Of a stretch of DNA of 64,000 nt, positions 1 through 11,651 are shown one piece after another. Each line of letters begins with the position of its first letter. Position 1 is the stretch's first letter. Source of the stretch: Omphalotus guepiniiformis (Eukaryota > Basidiomycota > Agaricomycetes > Agaricales > Omphalotaceae); NCBI GenBank assembly GCA_028554645.1, contig JAQOOI010000075.1:744001-808000 (forward strand). Reading direction: 5' to 3'. Below the pieces are notes generated by a model. The model had not been told where the DNA came from. It saw nothing but the letters and a program-made list of their open reading frames with translations, and did no database searches. Made by a program: the position numbers and the translations under genes.

Positions 1-10
1 TTTTATGAGT

Positions 11-1454
11 CTAAGCTAGTTCTGTTTGCGCCTTCTCATCTACCTGAGGTTCATGCTTCAGCATGTCCCACAATTCGGGGCCATCACGAATAAGAGCCTA
101 GAGAGATAGTTGTGTATCCATGAATTGCGAAACATGGAAGATATACACGCACGATTACGACTTCAACAGCAATAAGAGCGATGATGACAAGCTCAAGGTT
201 ATGAGAGGAGGACTAGAATGAAAGCAGGTTGAGAAAAGGAAGAACATCGAAAGTCGAGCCACTTACTTCAGTCAGAAGCTGTCGCAAGACAGATTGTACC
301 TAGAACACGCGTTTCTTTAGCAAAAAAACCACATTCATCTCGACAAAAAAATGTACCTCTGCAGCGTATGTGATTTTATCATTGACAGAGTCAGTTCGCT
401 CCCTGATTTCTAGCGCGTCACTCATTGAACGGAAATGACCTGTCGCGAACAACAATTGTTTAGTGAGATTCGCAGAGGAGGGAACAAAAGAGAAACTTGC
501 GTTCTAGTGCAGGCTCAGCCCAGTAAAAGTCGGGCACGTCGCTGAAATTCTCTCTATTGAGGTTTAATCCTTGCCTAAACTTCATGAGCTGGCCCAATTT
601 TTTGATGAGGGCCTTGCGACTCATGCCTGGCTTCCCGGTTTCTTCAAGAGTATGCGGCAGTTGTGCCATTGAGGACAGATAGTCATCCAGAGATACCTCC
701 AACCCGGAAAGGGCGGTGGATCGCGAGAGGGCTTGAGAGAAAGCATATCGGGCGAGTAAGGTCTCTGTGGGTAATAATGTTGGGGGTAGATCCGTGGGCA
801 AGGTGTCTTCTGGTGAGCTCAACGGAGTGGTCTGGCCCAAGATGATTAGATCACCCTGTAAACGAGTATTCCTGTCGGTTGAAATGGTGTAAGACGAATT
901 GGAATCCAGCGACGTGATAGCATACCACTCAACTCTGTGGGATCGGTAACAAACTCCAATTCCTCTGTTTCCGGCTCTTTCAAAGGGCCGACCTGTAATC
1001 CTGGCAACTGGCCGAGCACTTCAGTCTCGAATTTTCGAGCATCCTCTTCTTTCATGCCCCAGCATACAAAACTTCCATTACTGAAGACAAATACCTCACC
1101 CTCTCTGCCTTGAGGGCCCCACTTTGGAACCCACCACGATTCATGGAGGATGCGGGAGTATTTCGGAGGATTGGGATGACTGCGGAAACGAGAGAGAAGA
1201 TAGCGCTGGGCTGTTGCTAGAGTAAAGACAGTCTGGATGTCGCTTCTAGTTGGAGTAGGATTGACTCGTATAGGTAGAGAAGCTAGAGCTGAACGCCTGA
1301 GAGGAGTAGTTGACTTGGGTTTCTTGGGGCCGTCTTCATGTGAAGGCTTTGACACTGGCGCGGTGGCGAGAAATCTTTGACCAGCAATGCGAAGGACGCT
1401 ACGATTTGAAAGGAGCGGTGCAAAATTACGAATCTGACTAGCCCAGCATAACAT
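11..1454 (-). CDS. RMD1/YagE (DUF155) family mitochondrial protein
   Basis: The spliced product carries the DUF155 pattern: an N-terminal basic, Ser/Thr-rich leader (MLCWASQIRNFAPLL...) that looks like a mitochondrial presequence, then EVFVFSNGSFVCWGMKEEDA, then TRLQGDLIILGQ, the ARYAFSQALSRS segment and a C-terminal hydrophobic helix LVIIALIAVEVVI. In yeast and humans this family (Mrx10/RMND1) sits in the mitochondrial inner membrane and supports mitochondrial translation; the role here is inferred from that. I place five introns. The first, at 872-928, has a weak GTGGTA donor but is needed to reach the conserved TRLQGDL reading frame. The second, at 440-500, has a GC donor. The last exon ends in ...KAQTELA with its stop at 11-13. 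The start at 1454 is the first ATG of the presequence-like leader. The gene is divergent from the Acl4 gene across a duplicated intergenic region. Confidence 0.82.
440..500 (-). other. GC-AG intron inside the RMD1-like gene
   Basis: On the minus strand the exon ends ...GCACTAGAAC and the intron begins GCAAGT, the consensus of the rare GC donor class; it ends CGACAG. Splicing here joins the PALER segment to HFRSMSDALEIRERTDSV, which continues the family's conserved C-terminal helix. Using the nearest GT instead (CGCAA/GTTTCT) gives an early stop. The call rests on reading-frame logic and donor consensus. Confidence 0.65.
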
Positions 1455-2920
1455 TTGAAGAGGATCCTGGAAGTTCGGGTTTAAGAAAGGATATCGTTTG
1501 CCGAAGCTTATATCACAGAATCATTATTTGAATTCCATCTTATACGTAGCTCGTATCTTGAAAGTACATGCAAGAGGAAACAAGAATTGTGGCCTGGGGT
1601 AATTTATTTTAAAGGTAACGCGCATTCGTAGACAATAAATTGGCTAAGAATGAAACGTATAATTGGCCGTAGCCGCGTGAAGCTCTATTCAGAACGCAGT
1701 ATTTGTGGACAGAACGCCAAAAAATCGACAGACTGTCAGACAAATACATGAGTATATCAGGGCCAGATGGTTCGACAAGTTGAAGAAGATGATTACCTTG
1801 AATAAAAAGGCCTATTCGACGGTCCGTCTTCTTTTCCTACTGCCCTCCGGACTTCTGCATATAAGCTGATAAGTGTGATAAGTGCAAATACAAGACGAAA
1901 CGACATACAGTAGCCTGTCAACCCGGTACGGCCGATTGAGGTTGTGAATTACACAACCTGCAACTTACTCTCTCTGAGCTCAGAGAGAGGGGACCAGTGC
2001 TAGTGGGCGGTAGATCTCCCCTGATTAGCGTGTGGCTCTGACCAGGGCGTCGCCCTTCAACACATGATGTACCAAAGGAAAGGTATACTACCTCGAGGCC
2101 TCACCCTTATAAACCTCGATTGACCACGTGATTCATATACAGATATACAGTAAATCCTCGAAATCATACCCAAGAAACTTCGAAACTGACCAGCCCAGCA
2201 TAATAATAACTGAAAGTGCAAATGCAAGAAAGAAAAGACTTGTATCGCAACTCATTTTCTGTAACACTATATGAATTCCATCTTATACGTTACTAGTGTA
2301 TTGAAAGTACATGCAAGAGGAAACGAGAATGGCCTGGGGTAATTTATTTTATGAAGCGCTCAGTTGTGAGCGCACAAGTTATGTGTCACTCCAACTGAGG
2401 GCATATAGCCTGCCGCGGGACGACCGTAAGCACAAAGAACGCAGTGTAAACAAGACCACCGATGAAACCGATAACAGAATGAACTGTGGGACAATATTCA
2501 GTATCAGGGCTAGATGAACGATTCAGGAGTCTACCTTGGATAAAGTCCTTCCCGTAGACAGACTCATCAGCAAAATCCTTCATATCACTGCCCCTAAACG
2601 TGTTCTGCATATAAAAGTGGTGTCAGTGTGATGACTGCAGATATAAGATGGAGGACGTACACTAGTCGGACAGCGACCGACATGAGTAGCCAAATTGACT
2701 ACGACACTCTAGAAACTAGAGAGGGGACCAGTGCTGTTAAGGGCGGCGGTATTCCGCTGATTGGCGATTGGCTCTGACCAGGGCGTCGCCCTTCAACACA
2801 TGATGAACCAAAGAAAAGATGTGGTACCGCCAACCTCACATTATAAACCCCAAGACTCGAGTTAAGGGCAGGCTTGACAATCAGATTGATCACGTGATTC
2901 ATATATTCTCTTTTTTCGTC
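1425..2920. repeat. Tandem direct duplication of an entire divergent promoter region
   Basis: Two diverged copies lie head to tail, about 1425-2175 and 2176-2920, with an offset of about 735-765 bp that drifts through indels. The best-conserved block is 36 identical bases at 2034-2069 and 2770-2805, containing GGGCGTCGCCC. Other matched pairs are CCTGGGGTAATTTATTTTA (1593 and 2333), GAGGGGACCAGTGCT-type sequence (about 1985 and 2720), and CACGTGATTCATATA (2125 and 2891). The proximal edge includes the first codons of the RMD1-like gene: around 2180-2210 the relic reads LCWAGQFRSF on the minus strand without the ATG. No other gene is visible in this stretch. Confidence 0.85.
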
Positions 2921-2937
2921 CAAATTTCAGAAAAATC

Positions 2938-4182
2938 ATGGGACGGACAAAGTCAAAGAAACAAGCACTCTCAAAGGCAACGAGAACCGATGTCTCAATA
3001 CATTATACATCTCCAAAATCTCCCTCTATTCCTGCTTTGCTAGAAAAGGCCCAATCTTTGATCGTTCAATGTGACTATGAACTTGCTACTCGCTTTCTAT
3101 CACGAATTCTCGAGCACCAACCTTCAAATCCAGAAGCAAAAGAAATGCTTGGTGTTGTACAGCTCGAAATCGGGGAGATAGAAGCCGCGAAACAAACATT
3201 CACAAGTTTGCTTCCTCCAAATCCAGACGCGCCTTCTCCCCCGCCTCCTTCTGCTCATCTATATCTCGCTCAGATATGCGAAGATGAACCTAAACTTGCC
3301 CTTCAACATTACCAAGCTGCCGTTGATATTCTATCAGCTCAACTTAAAGGCAAAGAACGAGCACAGGATCATACTCCAAATGACGATGAGATCGAGTTGA
3401 TAAATAATATTGTCCGGGCATTGATAGGTCAAGTTGAGATCTGGATGGATCCCTCATATGATCTATGTTTTGAACCCGGAGCTGAGAAAACATGTGAGGA
3501 TCTGCTCGCAGCCGCTCTCAAGGTTGATCCTGGAAATGCAGAGGCACTTCAATCCTTGGCCTCCGTCAGGATGTCCCAACAACGTCCCGACGACGCCAAA
3601 GAATGTTTGGAGAAGGCCTGGCTTTCCTGGAAGGACTTGGATTTAGGTAAGTTCAGGCGTTCAGTTTATTTTCCTAATCTTAACCCGCCTCTTGACAGAC
3701 AGCCCTAAAGTACCACCGATAGAAGCTCGTTTAGGGATGGTCAGACTGTTTCTTGAGCTGTCACTGTTCGCCCCGGCACTACTGGTCTTGCACGGCGTCA
3801 TGGCATCGGATGACCAAGAAGTCGAGGCATGGTATCTGGAGGGTTGGTGCTATTTTCTCATGGCTGAACAAGCAAAAGAGAATGGAGGTACACTTGATGA
3901 TATTCCTTGGGAAGAGTTGGCACAGGATGCTAGAGACCGTTTAGAGACGTGTCAGATGGTAAGCATTTCTGCCAACTTTGATTTTGCGTTGTTGTTGACA
4001 CTCAACAGCTGCATATAAACGAACAACATCCTGACACACCACTGCTTGAGCATAGCAGGGAATTGGTAGGGAAATTAGAAGCCCTCGGCATCAAAGCTTC
4101 ACCTCCGGGTGAGGATGATGGCGAGGGTGACTGGGTTGACGACGAAGATGTAGCGAGCGAGGAAGACGTTGAGATGTCTTGA
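2938..4182 (+). CDS. ACL4: Acl4-type ribosomal protein L4 assembly chaperone (TPR protein)
   Basis: Three exons (2938-3646, 3699-3958, 4009-4182) encode about 380 residues. The N-terminus MGRTKSKKQALSKATR is basic. Tetratricopeptide-like repeats follow (ALLEKAQSLIVQCDYELATR; NPEAKEMLGVVQLEIGEIEA; GNAEALQSLASVRMSQQRPD), then a second TPR block (EVEAWYLEGWCYFLMAEQ), and the protein ends in a strongly acidic tail (EDDGEGDWVDDEDVASEEDVE). This layout matches yeast Acl4, which captures newly made Rpl4 and accompanies it to pre-60S particles in the nucleus. Both introns have clear GTAAG donors and CAG acceptors and keep the frame. The ATG lies about 45 bp downstream of a CACGTG box in the duplicated promoter. 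Confidence 0.85.
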
Positions 4183-4220
4183 GGTATATCTTGTTTTGCC
4201 AATCTTAAAAGTACATTTAC

Positions 4221-6059
4221 ATGGACTGTATTATGTTGAACGACAAATATTACGACGCGACGTTGAACAAATTATGTAACACTTTAAGCAGGTTTTCCAA
4301 TACCCAATACTTACTTGCACCCCTCACTGATGACTGCATGGCTAGACTACGGAGGGATACTCGAGACAACCAATTTTTCACTCCTTTCTCTAAACCTTTG
4401 AGAATTGTTGCTTCAGGGACTCTCTTTCTCACTCATACTTTGGAAGTTCCATGTCATCCTGCTCCCTCCACCGTAATACGCGCACATTCGGTCACAAAGA
4501 CTCGTGGAGGCTCTGCAAGCTCTCTACTCTCGCTTCTAGCCCAGTTTCCCTCCGTAGATGCTGCTTTAGTCGCGTCTTTAGGAGGTAATGAAGAAGGCCA
4601 GATGCTTATACAAAATTTGGAGCATGAAGGTGTCAACATACGCTACTGCAAGGTTTACAAAGAATCCGGCGTTCCCAGTGCTTGGGTACTTCATGCAGGC
4701 GGGTAGTGTATTTCTCATTTGTACACTGCTTATCCTAACCTAAACACTTTTCAGCGGATAACAACAGTCGAACGGTGATTAATCACAATCCTCTTCCCGA
4801 CATCACACATGAAGAATTCGTATCGATTCTGGGACCCCTTCTAGCTCCAGAGAACTATATGATCTCACCGTCACCGTCACCGTCACCCGTTCATACGGCC
4901 CACCATTCAAATCCGCCTACTCCCTCACCCACAGCATCTTCCCCTTTTGCGCTAAACCCCAATAGCCCTGCCCCGTTTGATTGGCTTCATTTTGAAGGGA
5001 GATCTGTCAAGACAACACTCAGTAACATCTCTGGTCTAGATGGTCTGGCTCGAGAGCGAAAATGGCGAAGTCACTGCGTGTTCAGCGTAGATGTAGGACG
5101 TAGGGGACGTCAAGGCGTGGAGGCGGTGTGAATTCTCCCTTGCGTCGTTTATTGAGCAGCATTGTTGACTTTCGATCTCAACAGTTAATTCCTTATGCAG
5201 ACGTGTTGTTCCTGAATAAACACTACGCTCAAGCGCATTCGCCGCATTACGCTACAACCCCGCGAGCTTTTCTTCTTTCCCTAACCTCTATTGCACCTCC
5301 GCACGCACTTTTGGTTGCGCATTGGGGCTCTGAAGGGGGCGCAGTCCTCTCTCTTCCAACCAAAGAATACTTCCAATGTTCTGGATGGGTGGAGGAACGA
5401 CCACCTCCGCCTCAGCGTCGTGTTCCTCGCGGCAGGCAGTTAATCCAAGATCCTCCCAGTATATCTACCGCAGATGAAGTTCGTTCCGTAAGAACTGGTA
5501 GCGACTTTTGGGCCGATGGTAGAAGCCACACGCCTTCTTCCTCTGCCTTTACAACTACACGAGATAACAGCGCATACCTAGGAGATTCTCTTTCGGCGGC
5601 CTCTGAAATGCAGGTCAAGTCGCGGTCTCGATCTCGTGGCCCAATAAACCCAGAAAGTGGTGGTCATCAGTATAGTCATTCGGCAGATTACGACGAAGAC
5701 GATAATGACTCGCAAGGGACTGAAGTTCCGGATGAGGATGATGGTGTAATTGATGAAATTGGAGCTCAGGATGCCTTTGTATCTGGTATGATATATGCAC
5801 TGAGTAGGAGACTCACTCCCGGTCCCCCATACACGCCTTCATCTGGCGGTGAAGATGAGAGCCCACCAAATTGTGAAGGCGACAAGGCCCGATGGAAGTT
5901 GGATGATTGTCTACGGTAAGGTTGCCATTTGCTTGATCATTGCTTGTTTATTCACCTCTCAGCAGGTTTGCCACTGAACTTTCAGGCCGTAAGGCTCGAC
6001 GGCGCCATTGGGGAGGATTGGCTGATGAGATGGCTAGGGCTGGGTGGTTCGATGTTTGA
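4221..6059 (+). CDS. PfkB/ribokinase-family sugar kinase (ketohexokinase-like)
   Basis: Exons: about 4221-4705, about 4755-5125, 5185-5915 and 5966-6059. The N-terminal half has the PfkB start and substrate-gate features (RIVASGTLFLTHTLEVPCHP; TKTRGGSASSLLSLLAQF; SLGGNEEG). SRTVINHNPLPDITHEEF resembles the ketohexokinase lid region, and PYADVLFLNKHYA is the family's conserved NxxE-like block. The C-terminal anion-hole/catalytic motif, usually DTxGAGDAF, reads EIGAQDAFVSGMIYAL, keeping the catalytic Asp. A Ser-, Pro- and acid-rich stretch of roughly 150 residues separates the core from this motif. The intron 1 edges are ambiguous: the conserved DNNSRTV frame would need an unusual donor, and a later acceptor would give GRTV. 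A better start may be ATG at 4338 (MARLRRD). Cytosolic phosphorylation of a sugar or related alcohol is inferred; the substrate is unknown. Confidence 0.72.
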
Positions 6060-6329
6060 GTTGAGCTTTGAATTCCACTTTACAAGATACCATTTTCAGC
6101 TAGTATACCTAATATTGTCCGAGTCCAAAGCGTCTCGGAGGTTGAAGATATATTCTTTCTTCAATCTATATACCTCAATTTCAACTAGTATACCTAATTT
6201 TTCGTGTTTATACCTTGACATATACCTGCTCTTTGACCTTCTTTGACCTGCGCCCAACTTGCGCACTCCGATTACGTAAATTCTATTCCACTTTCTCGAC
6301 AACGACACTGACAGCGACGGCTTCTATAC

Positions 6330-7597
6330 ATGCTCGAGCTCAACAATGATATTCAGTATTCCCCAGATGAACTTTTCTTTGAGCGCCTCGAGGCTTTTAT
6401 GGACAAATCTTTGGCCGACATAAGGGCGTTCTCCGAAAGAGAAGACCGCCCATTCGAAGAGGTTTATGAAGGCCATATTTGATTCGGGTGCCTATACTTG
6501 AACTGACGTTCAGATATAGACGAGAAAATACGTCGCGCAGTGGCACAGCAAATATCTCTTTCAACCTCGGTTTTCACAGTCTTCGCATCCGTCAGAGGTG
6601 GGTAGTGGTATTGAGAGACTGAATCAAAGTTAGTGTGTTGCTGGGCTCTAGGCGTCTGCTTATTCTCAAGGATGGGTCAATTATAGGCCGAGACGTTCTC
6701 CTTGAAGCTTCCCGCATTCTAGAATCTCTCCGCGAAGTGACCGGTATAGAGTCTTTCCTTCTCGCCGTTGATCCACACGATCCGACAAACGAAGGCTTTC
6801 TGGGGGGATCTGTTACCGGTCGAGAGTTTTGGCGAGGTTTAAGGGGCGGGGCTGATTCCGGCGCCAGAGCGTTCAAAATTCATTGCATGAAGCGTCTCGA
6901 AAGTAAGCCAAGAATAGGAGAAAGCTTCCAGGATAGCAATGATATTGCCGGGTCGTCTTCTACAACTTCAAAACAATCAGCAAAGTCTATCAAGCTGGAG
7001 CTATACGAGAGAGTGCGGAAAGCTTTGAGGTACGGCGTAGTGATTTTATGGGTGTGTGTCGAAATAACGCTCCGTCTCTAGAAATGCCAGCGGAATTCGC
7101 AATGCAGAGATGAAATGGACCAACCCAGAACGATTGCTCACATACGGTGTCAATCTCGTTGGTTGGCCTATGGACATCCCTACTCAGAACCCGTCAACTT
7201 TGAAGGCAAGCCAGAACAAACGGCTGCTGGAGTTGCTTGAGGACGGTACTATGAAATTCGTCAGAATAGTTGCGGCAGCTTCCTCGAGTACCTCGGAGCA
7301 CAATCTACAGTCTCTAAACGATAAATCCTCTCCTGAACCTGATGCGTTATTCTCTTGGGCAATCCAATATGAGGAGAGTTCGCCTTCAGTCAGTGTATTC
7401 TCGAAATCTTCTTTCTCTATTGTTCTTATCGATGACAGTCTTCTCAGCCCCCCGGCGCTGAGGTAGATCGTGAACCTGCCACTGTACCAGAACAGGCGTT
7501 ACATCCCCCTGAGCTTCCAGAAAGACCTCGGAAGCGACCGAAATTGTTTGGTGGGGATATACTACGTTTCAGTCCAGTCGATGATGCTATGGCATAG
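6330..7597 (+). CDS. Conserved hypothetical protein, unknown function
   Basis: I do not recognise a domain. About five exons give roughly 330 residues: an N-terminal acidic helix (MLELNNDIQYSPDELFFERL), a helical segment IDEKIRRAVAQQISLSTSVF, a region VTGIESFLLAVDPHDPTNEG, a linker rich in Ser, then RNAEMKWTNPERLLTYGVN followed by VGWPMDIPTQNPSTLKASQN. The product ends with a basic Pro-rich stretch, PERPRKRPKLFGGDILRF, which resembles a nuclear localisation signal. In the last intron the GTATTC donor (at about 7398) and a ...TTCTCAG acceptor keep the frame (PSVS|PPGAEVDREP). The WTNPERL to STLKASQN block looks constrained and could be a nucleic-acid or protein-binding module; that is a guess. 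It lies between the PfkB kinase and Svf1 on the same strand. Confidence 0.6.
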
Positions 7598-7757
7598 CAC
7601 ACTGTTGTTCTTCATATACCACCGTTGAAAGAGATACCCTCGTTACAGAATTACAGATTTCGGAAAAAAATATATATTAGAATGGTTTATATACTTAGCG
7701 AGGCGCATGATCATGTAAGACCCTCACTCGACAACCTGAACTTGAACCGTAACCACC

Positions 7758-9177
7758 ATGTTCTCCTCGTTATTCTCGTGAGTTTAGTATACTCTCCAGT
7801 AAATAATTTCTCAGATCTGCTGTAGAACCTCTCCTCCAGTTGATCCGCATGCTCCTACCTTTCATCCTGTCACCTCCAAGTTCAAGGATGTTGAGCTGTT
7901 CGGAGAGCTGACTCCCAAGGACACAGAGATGCTCTGCCAGTCAAGTGGATTTGTCACTGAGACCCAAGTCTTCTATACCATCACCGAGGATGGTGTCTCG
8001 ATCATGTGTCAAGTCATTCATTCAGCAGTGGGGTGCGTTACACAATCGATTTGATACTTGCCGCTCTGCACTCATTGCTTAAACAGTGTTTGGTACCCTA
8101 CCATTCAGTTCACTTGCAAGATTCACGACTCAAAAACCCAGAAGACGACCTGGAAGTCTGTCAACGTTACCAATTATGCCTGCCCACAGCCTGGTCGTGA
8201 TAAACGATCCAGTAAGGCTGATGAATTCTATATCACATACAAAGCTTCACCCGGAACTGATTACCCTGAATCCTACACTATACGTGCGAATCCCACCTCC
8301 GATGTCCAAATCTTCCTCGAAATTTCACGCCCTGCCGCAATTCCTGGATGGAAGATAGGCAACGGGGAGCAGGGAGGATACTCTTATTTCGGGCCAGACC
8401 CCTCTAATCCAGAGGGATACGTCATTCATCGCTTCTGGCCTAGATATAAGGCTTCCGGGCATGTCGTTCTCAACGGGCAAGCCCAGTCCATTGAAGGTCC
8501 CGGAATGTTTGTGCATGCTATTCAAGGAATGAGGCCAAACCTCGTTGCGGCATCTTGGAATTTCGGACATTTCCAAAGCGCGGACCTTGGTGGTGTTTCT
8601 GCTATCCAGATGGAGTTCAAGACTATAGATGCTTACGGAAGCAAGGGTGCTGGCTCTGGTGGTGTCAGTGTGAATGTTGGATCGCTTGTGGTGGGAGGAA
8701 AGCTGGTTTCCGTTACAGCCGAAACCAAGTACCCCGACGGAACGAGGGAAGCGAATGCAGGGGTCAAATCGAGGGTTTCGCACTTGAAGCCCTCACTGGA
8801 TTCTGAGACGGGCTACCAAAAGCCTGGTGAGGTTTCGTTTGAATGGGCAGGCCCGTCTTTAGTTAAAGAGACACCTGGGATATACCAAGCGTCGCTCACT
8901 GCTGACCTTGGTGACAACGAGCACCATAAGGGGTTGATTGAGAAGGTGGATGTGTTGGCAGAAATTCCGTATGTCTTGAAGGTGGCTGTTAATTACGTTG
9001 CTGGAACAAAGCCATACATCTATCAAGTGAGTTACGCTTTCTCTTGCAACTTGTGATTTTCTAACTCTATGATGATAGTGGTTAAATCCTGCCAAACTGC
9101 TGATTACTGAACCAGGATCTGACTCTGCGAAGGAGGCCACTGGGTACCTGTATAACGAGGCAACTTTTATATCTTAA
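7758..9177 (+). CDS. SVF1: Svf1-type lipocalin-fold survival factor / ceramide-binding protein
   Basis: Four exons, the first only 20 nt (MFSSLFS). The second begins STSPPVDPHAPTFHPVTSKF, and the product continues with SVF1-family blocks: FVTETQVFYTITEDGVSIMC, VWYPTIQFTCKIHDSKTQ, SKADEFYITYKASPGTDYPE, GPDPSNPEGYVIHRFWPRYK and GMRPNLVAASWNFGHFQS. The final exon gives WLNPAKLLITEPGSDSAKEA. Yeast Svf1 moves ceramide from ER to Golgi and protects against oxidative stress; its membrane-binding N-terminal amphipathic segment corresponds to the short first exon here. Total length of about 380 residues matches the family. The acceptor for exon 2 is the GCTGTAG at about 7822, not the nearer CTCAG, because only the former gives the SPPVDP frame. 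Confidence 0.9.
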
Positions 9178-9369
9178 AATCTTTTCTTCTTCTCTAATAG
9201 ATTGTAGTCTGAGTTGTTATGAATCTTGTAAAGTGATAAGCATCTGAGATCATGAGCCAAACATAAGACAACGCGGCGGAATAATACGTGAGCTTCGGCT
9301 CCGTTACTATCTAGGAGTTGACTTGAGTAGAGACTCCTTCAGAATCCAAGGCTGGCTGTACAATGTGCA

Positions 9370-11279
9370 ATGCTGCGTCAACTGGCACGCAGATCCTTCG
9401 CGACACCCAGCTCGGGCCTTCGTCAAAGGCTTCCCCATCTTTCCCTTTTATCACCTTCTCGTCAGGATTCTGTTCGATATCAATTTGGAATGGGCCTCAT
9501 CCAGGCTAAATCTCTTCAATATAAAACGAGTGGCAATCCAGCTCGGATAGAACGTTCTGCTTTTCATTCCTCTTCGCGTGTTCAAGGACCACCCTTGATT
9601 GCTTTATTAGCGACAGTGTTCAAGGTATGCGAACATTCTTTCGCTCGCACTAGCAATCGTTTGTGTTAACATGAAATTTTGGAAAAAAAAAATAAACAGG
9701 CTTCGACTGCGCTGCAGATCGCCCAGACAGCTGGAAGAATTGTCTTGACCTTCGTACCCGTCATTTTAATCAAAAACCACAAGTCCCGCAGGTATCTGAA
9801 GTTCGCCGACGTTCATGGAATACCAACTTCAGAAGAGAAGAAGAAGATGTTGTTAAGACGAATACGGAATCGTACCATATTCTTCCAATTCTTGCTTTCT
9901 ATACCAGTCCTTTTATTCTGGGCCGTCATTGTTGCAAGTATGGAGCGAACCCCTCTTACTGGGAGGTACGTGAGTGATGTATATTCGATTGTCTCCAGAG
10001 TCGGCTTAATGGAAACGTGCAGGTGGAGATTGATTATTCTCTCTCCGGAAGAAGAAGATGAGATAGCAGCACAACTGGCCGGTCAAGGTTGGTATAATGC
10101 CGTCGGCGATATTCTAACTCAACAAGGTGTACCCATACTTATACCACCCTCCGACTGGAGGTACGCGTGGGTGAGAGATACTCTGCGACGGCTAGAGGCA
10201 ACAATCCCCATCCTGATTGAAGAGCGGGAGATGTGCCCAGAATGGCTGGAGAGCAACCCTCATGAAAGACCGTTACCTCCTCCGGCAGAGTACCCACTAC
10301 GCCCCCGTCCTCGAGCATCAGAGTACTTGAGGTATATCTGCGAGAAAATGTGTGAACGAGAAAAGCCTCCGGTTCCACATGCTATTCCTGGCCCGCCGTA
10401 TAACCTTCTGCTGGTCGACAGGCCAGATGCAATGAACGCCTTTTCATATGGGTTTGGCCCAGATGGAGGAGGTGGCATTGTCGTTTACTCTGGCTTTATC
10501 GATGACATTCTTTCTCGAATTCCTCCTGAAACCACAATCCCGTCTCCTCCTCCACCAGAAACCTCTTGGTTATCCTCTGTTTTAGGTGCCTTGTTTTCAC
10601 GAGCTCCTCCTCCTCCGAGACAATATGTCCCTTCCGAGAAACAAACTACAGACCTTGCGATACTTCTAGCCCACGAGTTGGCACATCTCATTCTTTCTCA
10701 TCATCTCGAAACCCTCTCCTCGGCGACCGTCATTATACCCGGATCCTTGTCGATCTTGGCCGACGTAGTTCGTGTACTCATATTCCCATTCACAATGTTT
10801 TTTGGGCCCTTCGTCAATGACGCTGTCGCCCAAATAGGAAAAATCGGTTCTGGAGAACTGGTCAAAGTTGGCGAATACTGCACTAGCATGAAGCAAGAAA
10901 TCGAGGCTGATGTCGTTTCAGCGCGGTGAGTATCATCCTCTGCTCTTTTTTGTAAACTCATAATTTTCCTAGCCTTCTTGCACACGCAGGGTTTGATGCC
11001 CGCACCGCAATTTCGTTCTGGGAACAACGTGCACTGACAGCGACAGAGTGTGCTAATGCTGAATCTATAGACAGCGCTTCCCAAGAGGACCGTGAAGCGT
11101 CAGGTACAGTATCACTCGTACGACGTATGGCAGGATCTGGACATCCCGTTAATGAAGTACGAGTGGATCGATTGAAATCAGAACTAGTGCGCTGGGAGAC
11201 TGAACGTCGCGCTACTTTGGCCCGCCTGCGATTATCGCCTGAAGAAAAGCGGAGCCATGTCAATTTGATCACTGCATAG
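9370..11279 (+). CDS. OMA1: Oma1-type mitochondrial inner-membrane M48 metallopeptidase
   Basis: Exons 9370-9624, 9700-9965, 10023-10925 and 10973-11279. The N-terminus MLRQLARRSFATPSSGLRQR is an arginine-rich mitochondrial presequence. A membrane segment follows (FFQFLLSIPVLLFWAVIVAS). The zinc site is LAILLAHELAHLILSHH (HExxH), with the downstream glutamate in QEIEADVVSARLLAHAGFDA as the third ligand, as in M48 enzymes. A second hydrophobic stretch lies between them (SILADVVRVLIFPFTMFFGP). Oma1 is a stress-activated quality-control protease of the inner membrane. The 57-nt intron at 9966-10022 is a multiple of three with no stop, so its retention would keep the frame. The 3' end faces the exportin-T gene. 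Confidence 0.9.
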
Positions 11280-11651
11280 TCATATTTGTCTGATTAGGGT
11301 CTAGGGGACTTTTCTTCGTTGTTGATTATTGTAGTATTATGGTTATTGTATATCATTGCTCCGCATCCTGCCAGATATAATATCCCCCATTCACTCATTT
11401 TGATATTCGTCGACTGAATCTCACAACAGTTTGCTCTAAAGCTGTTCTAACATGCGCTATTATAGACACTGCAGGAAAAGCAAGTGACGAATGCGACAGT
11501 AGGCCCGAACACGATGTAATAAAAATGCTAGATATAATTAATAACAGTGAAAGTGTGATGCTGGATGTGTGTGCTCTGAAAATCATGAAATGCATGCAGA
11601 AATACGGAAAGAACCTAACAGTTATATTACTTTTTGTCATTATATCAATTG
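11280..11651. other. Convergent 3' intergenic region between Oma1 and exportin-T genes
   Basis: AT-rich sequence between two stop codons that face each other. It should hold both 3' ends. I see no supported gene or repeat. Confidence 0.6.

Noticed and set aside
8325..8783. 152-codon minus-strand frame inside the Svf1 gene
   Set aside because: Lies opposite a strongly conserved coding exon; a shadow frame.
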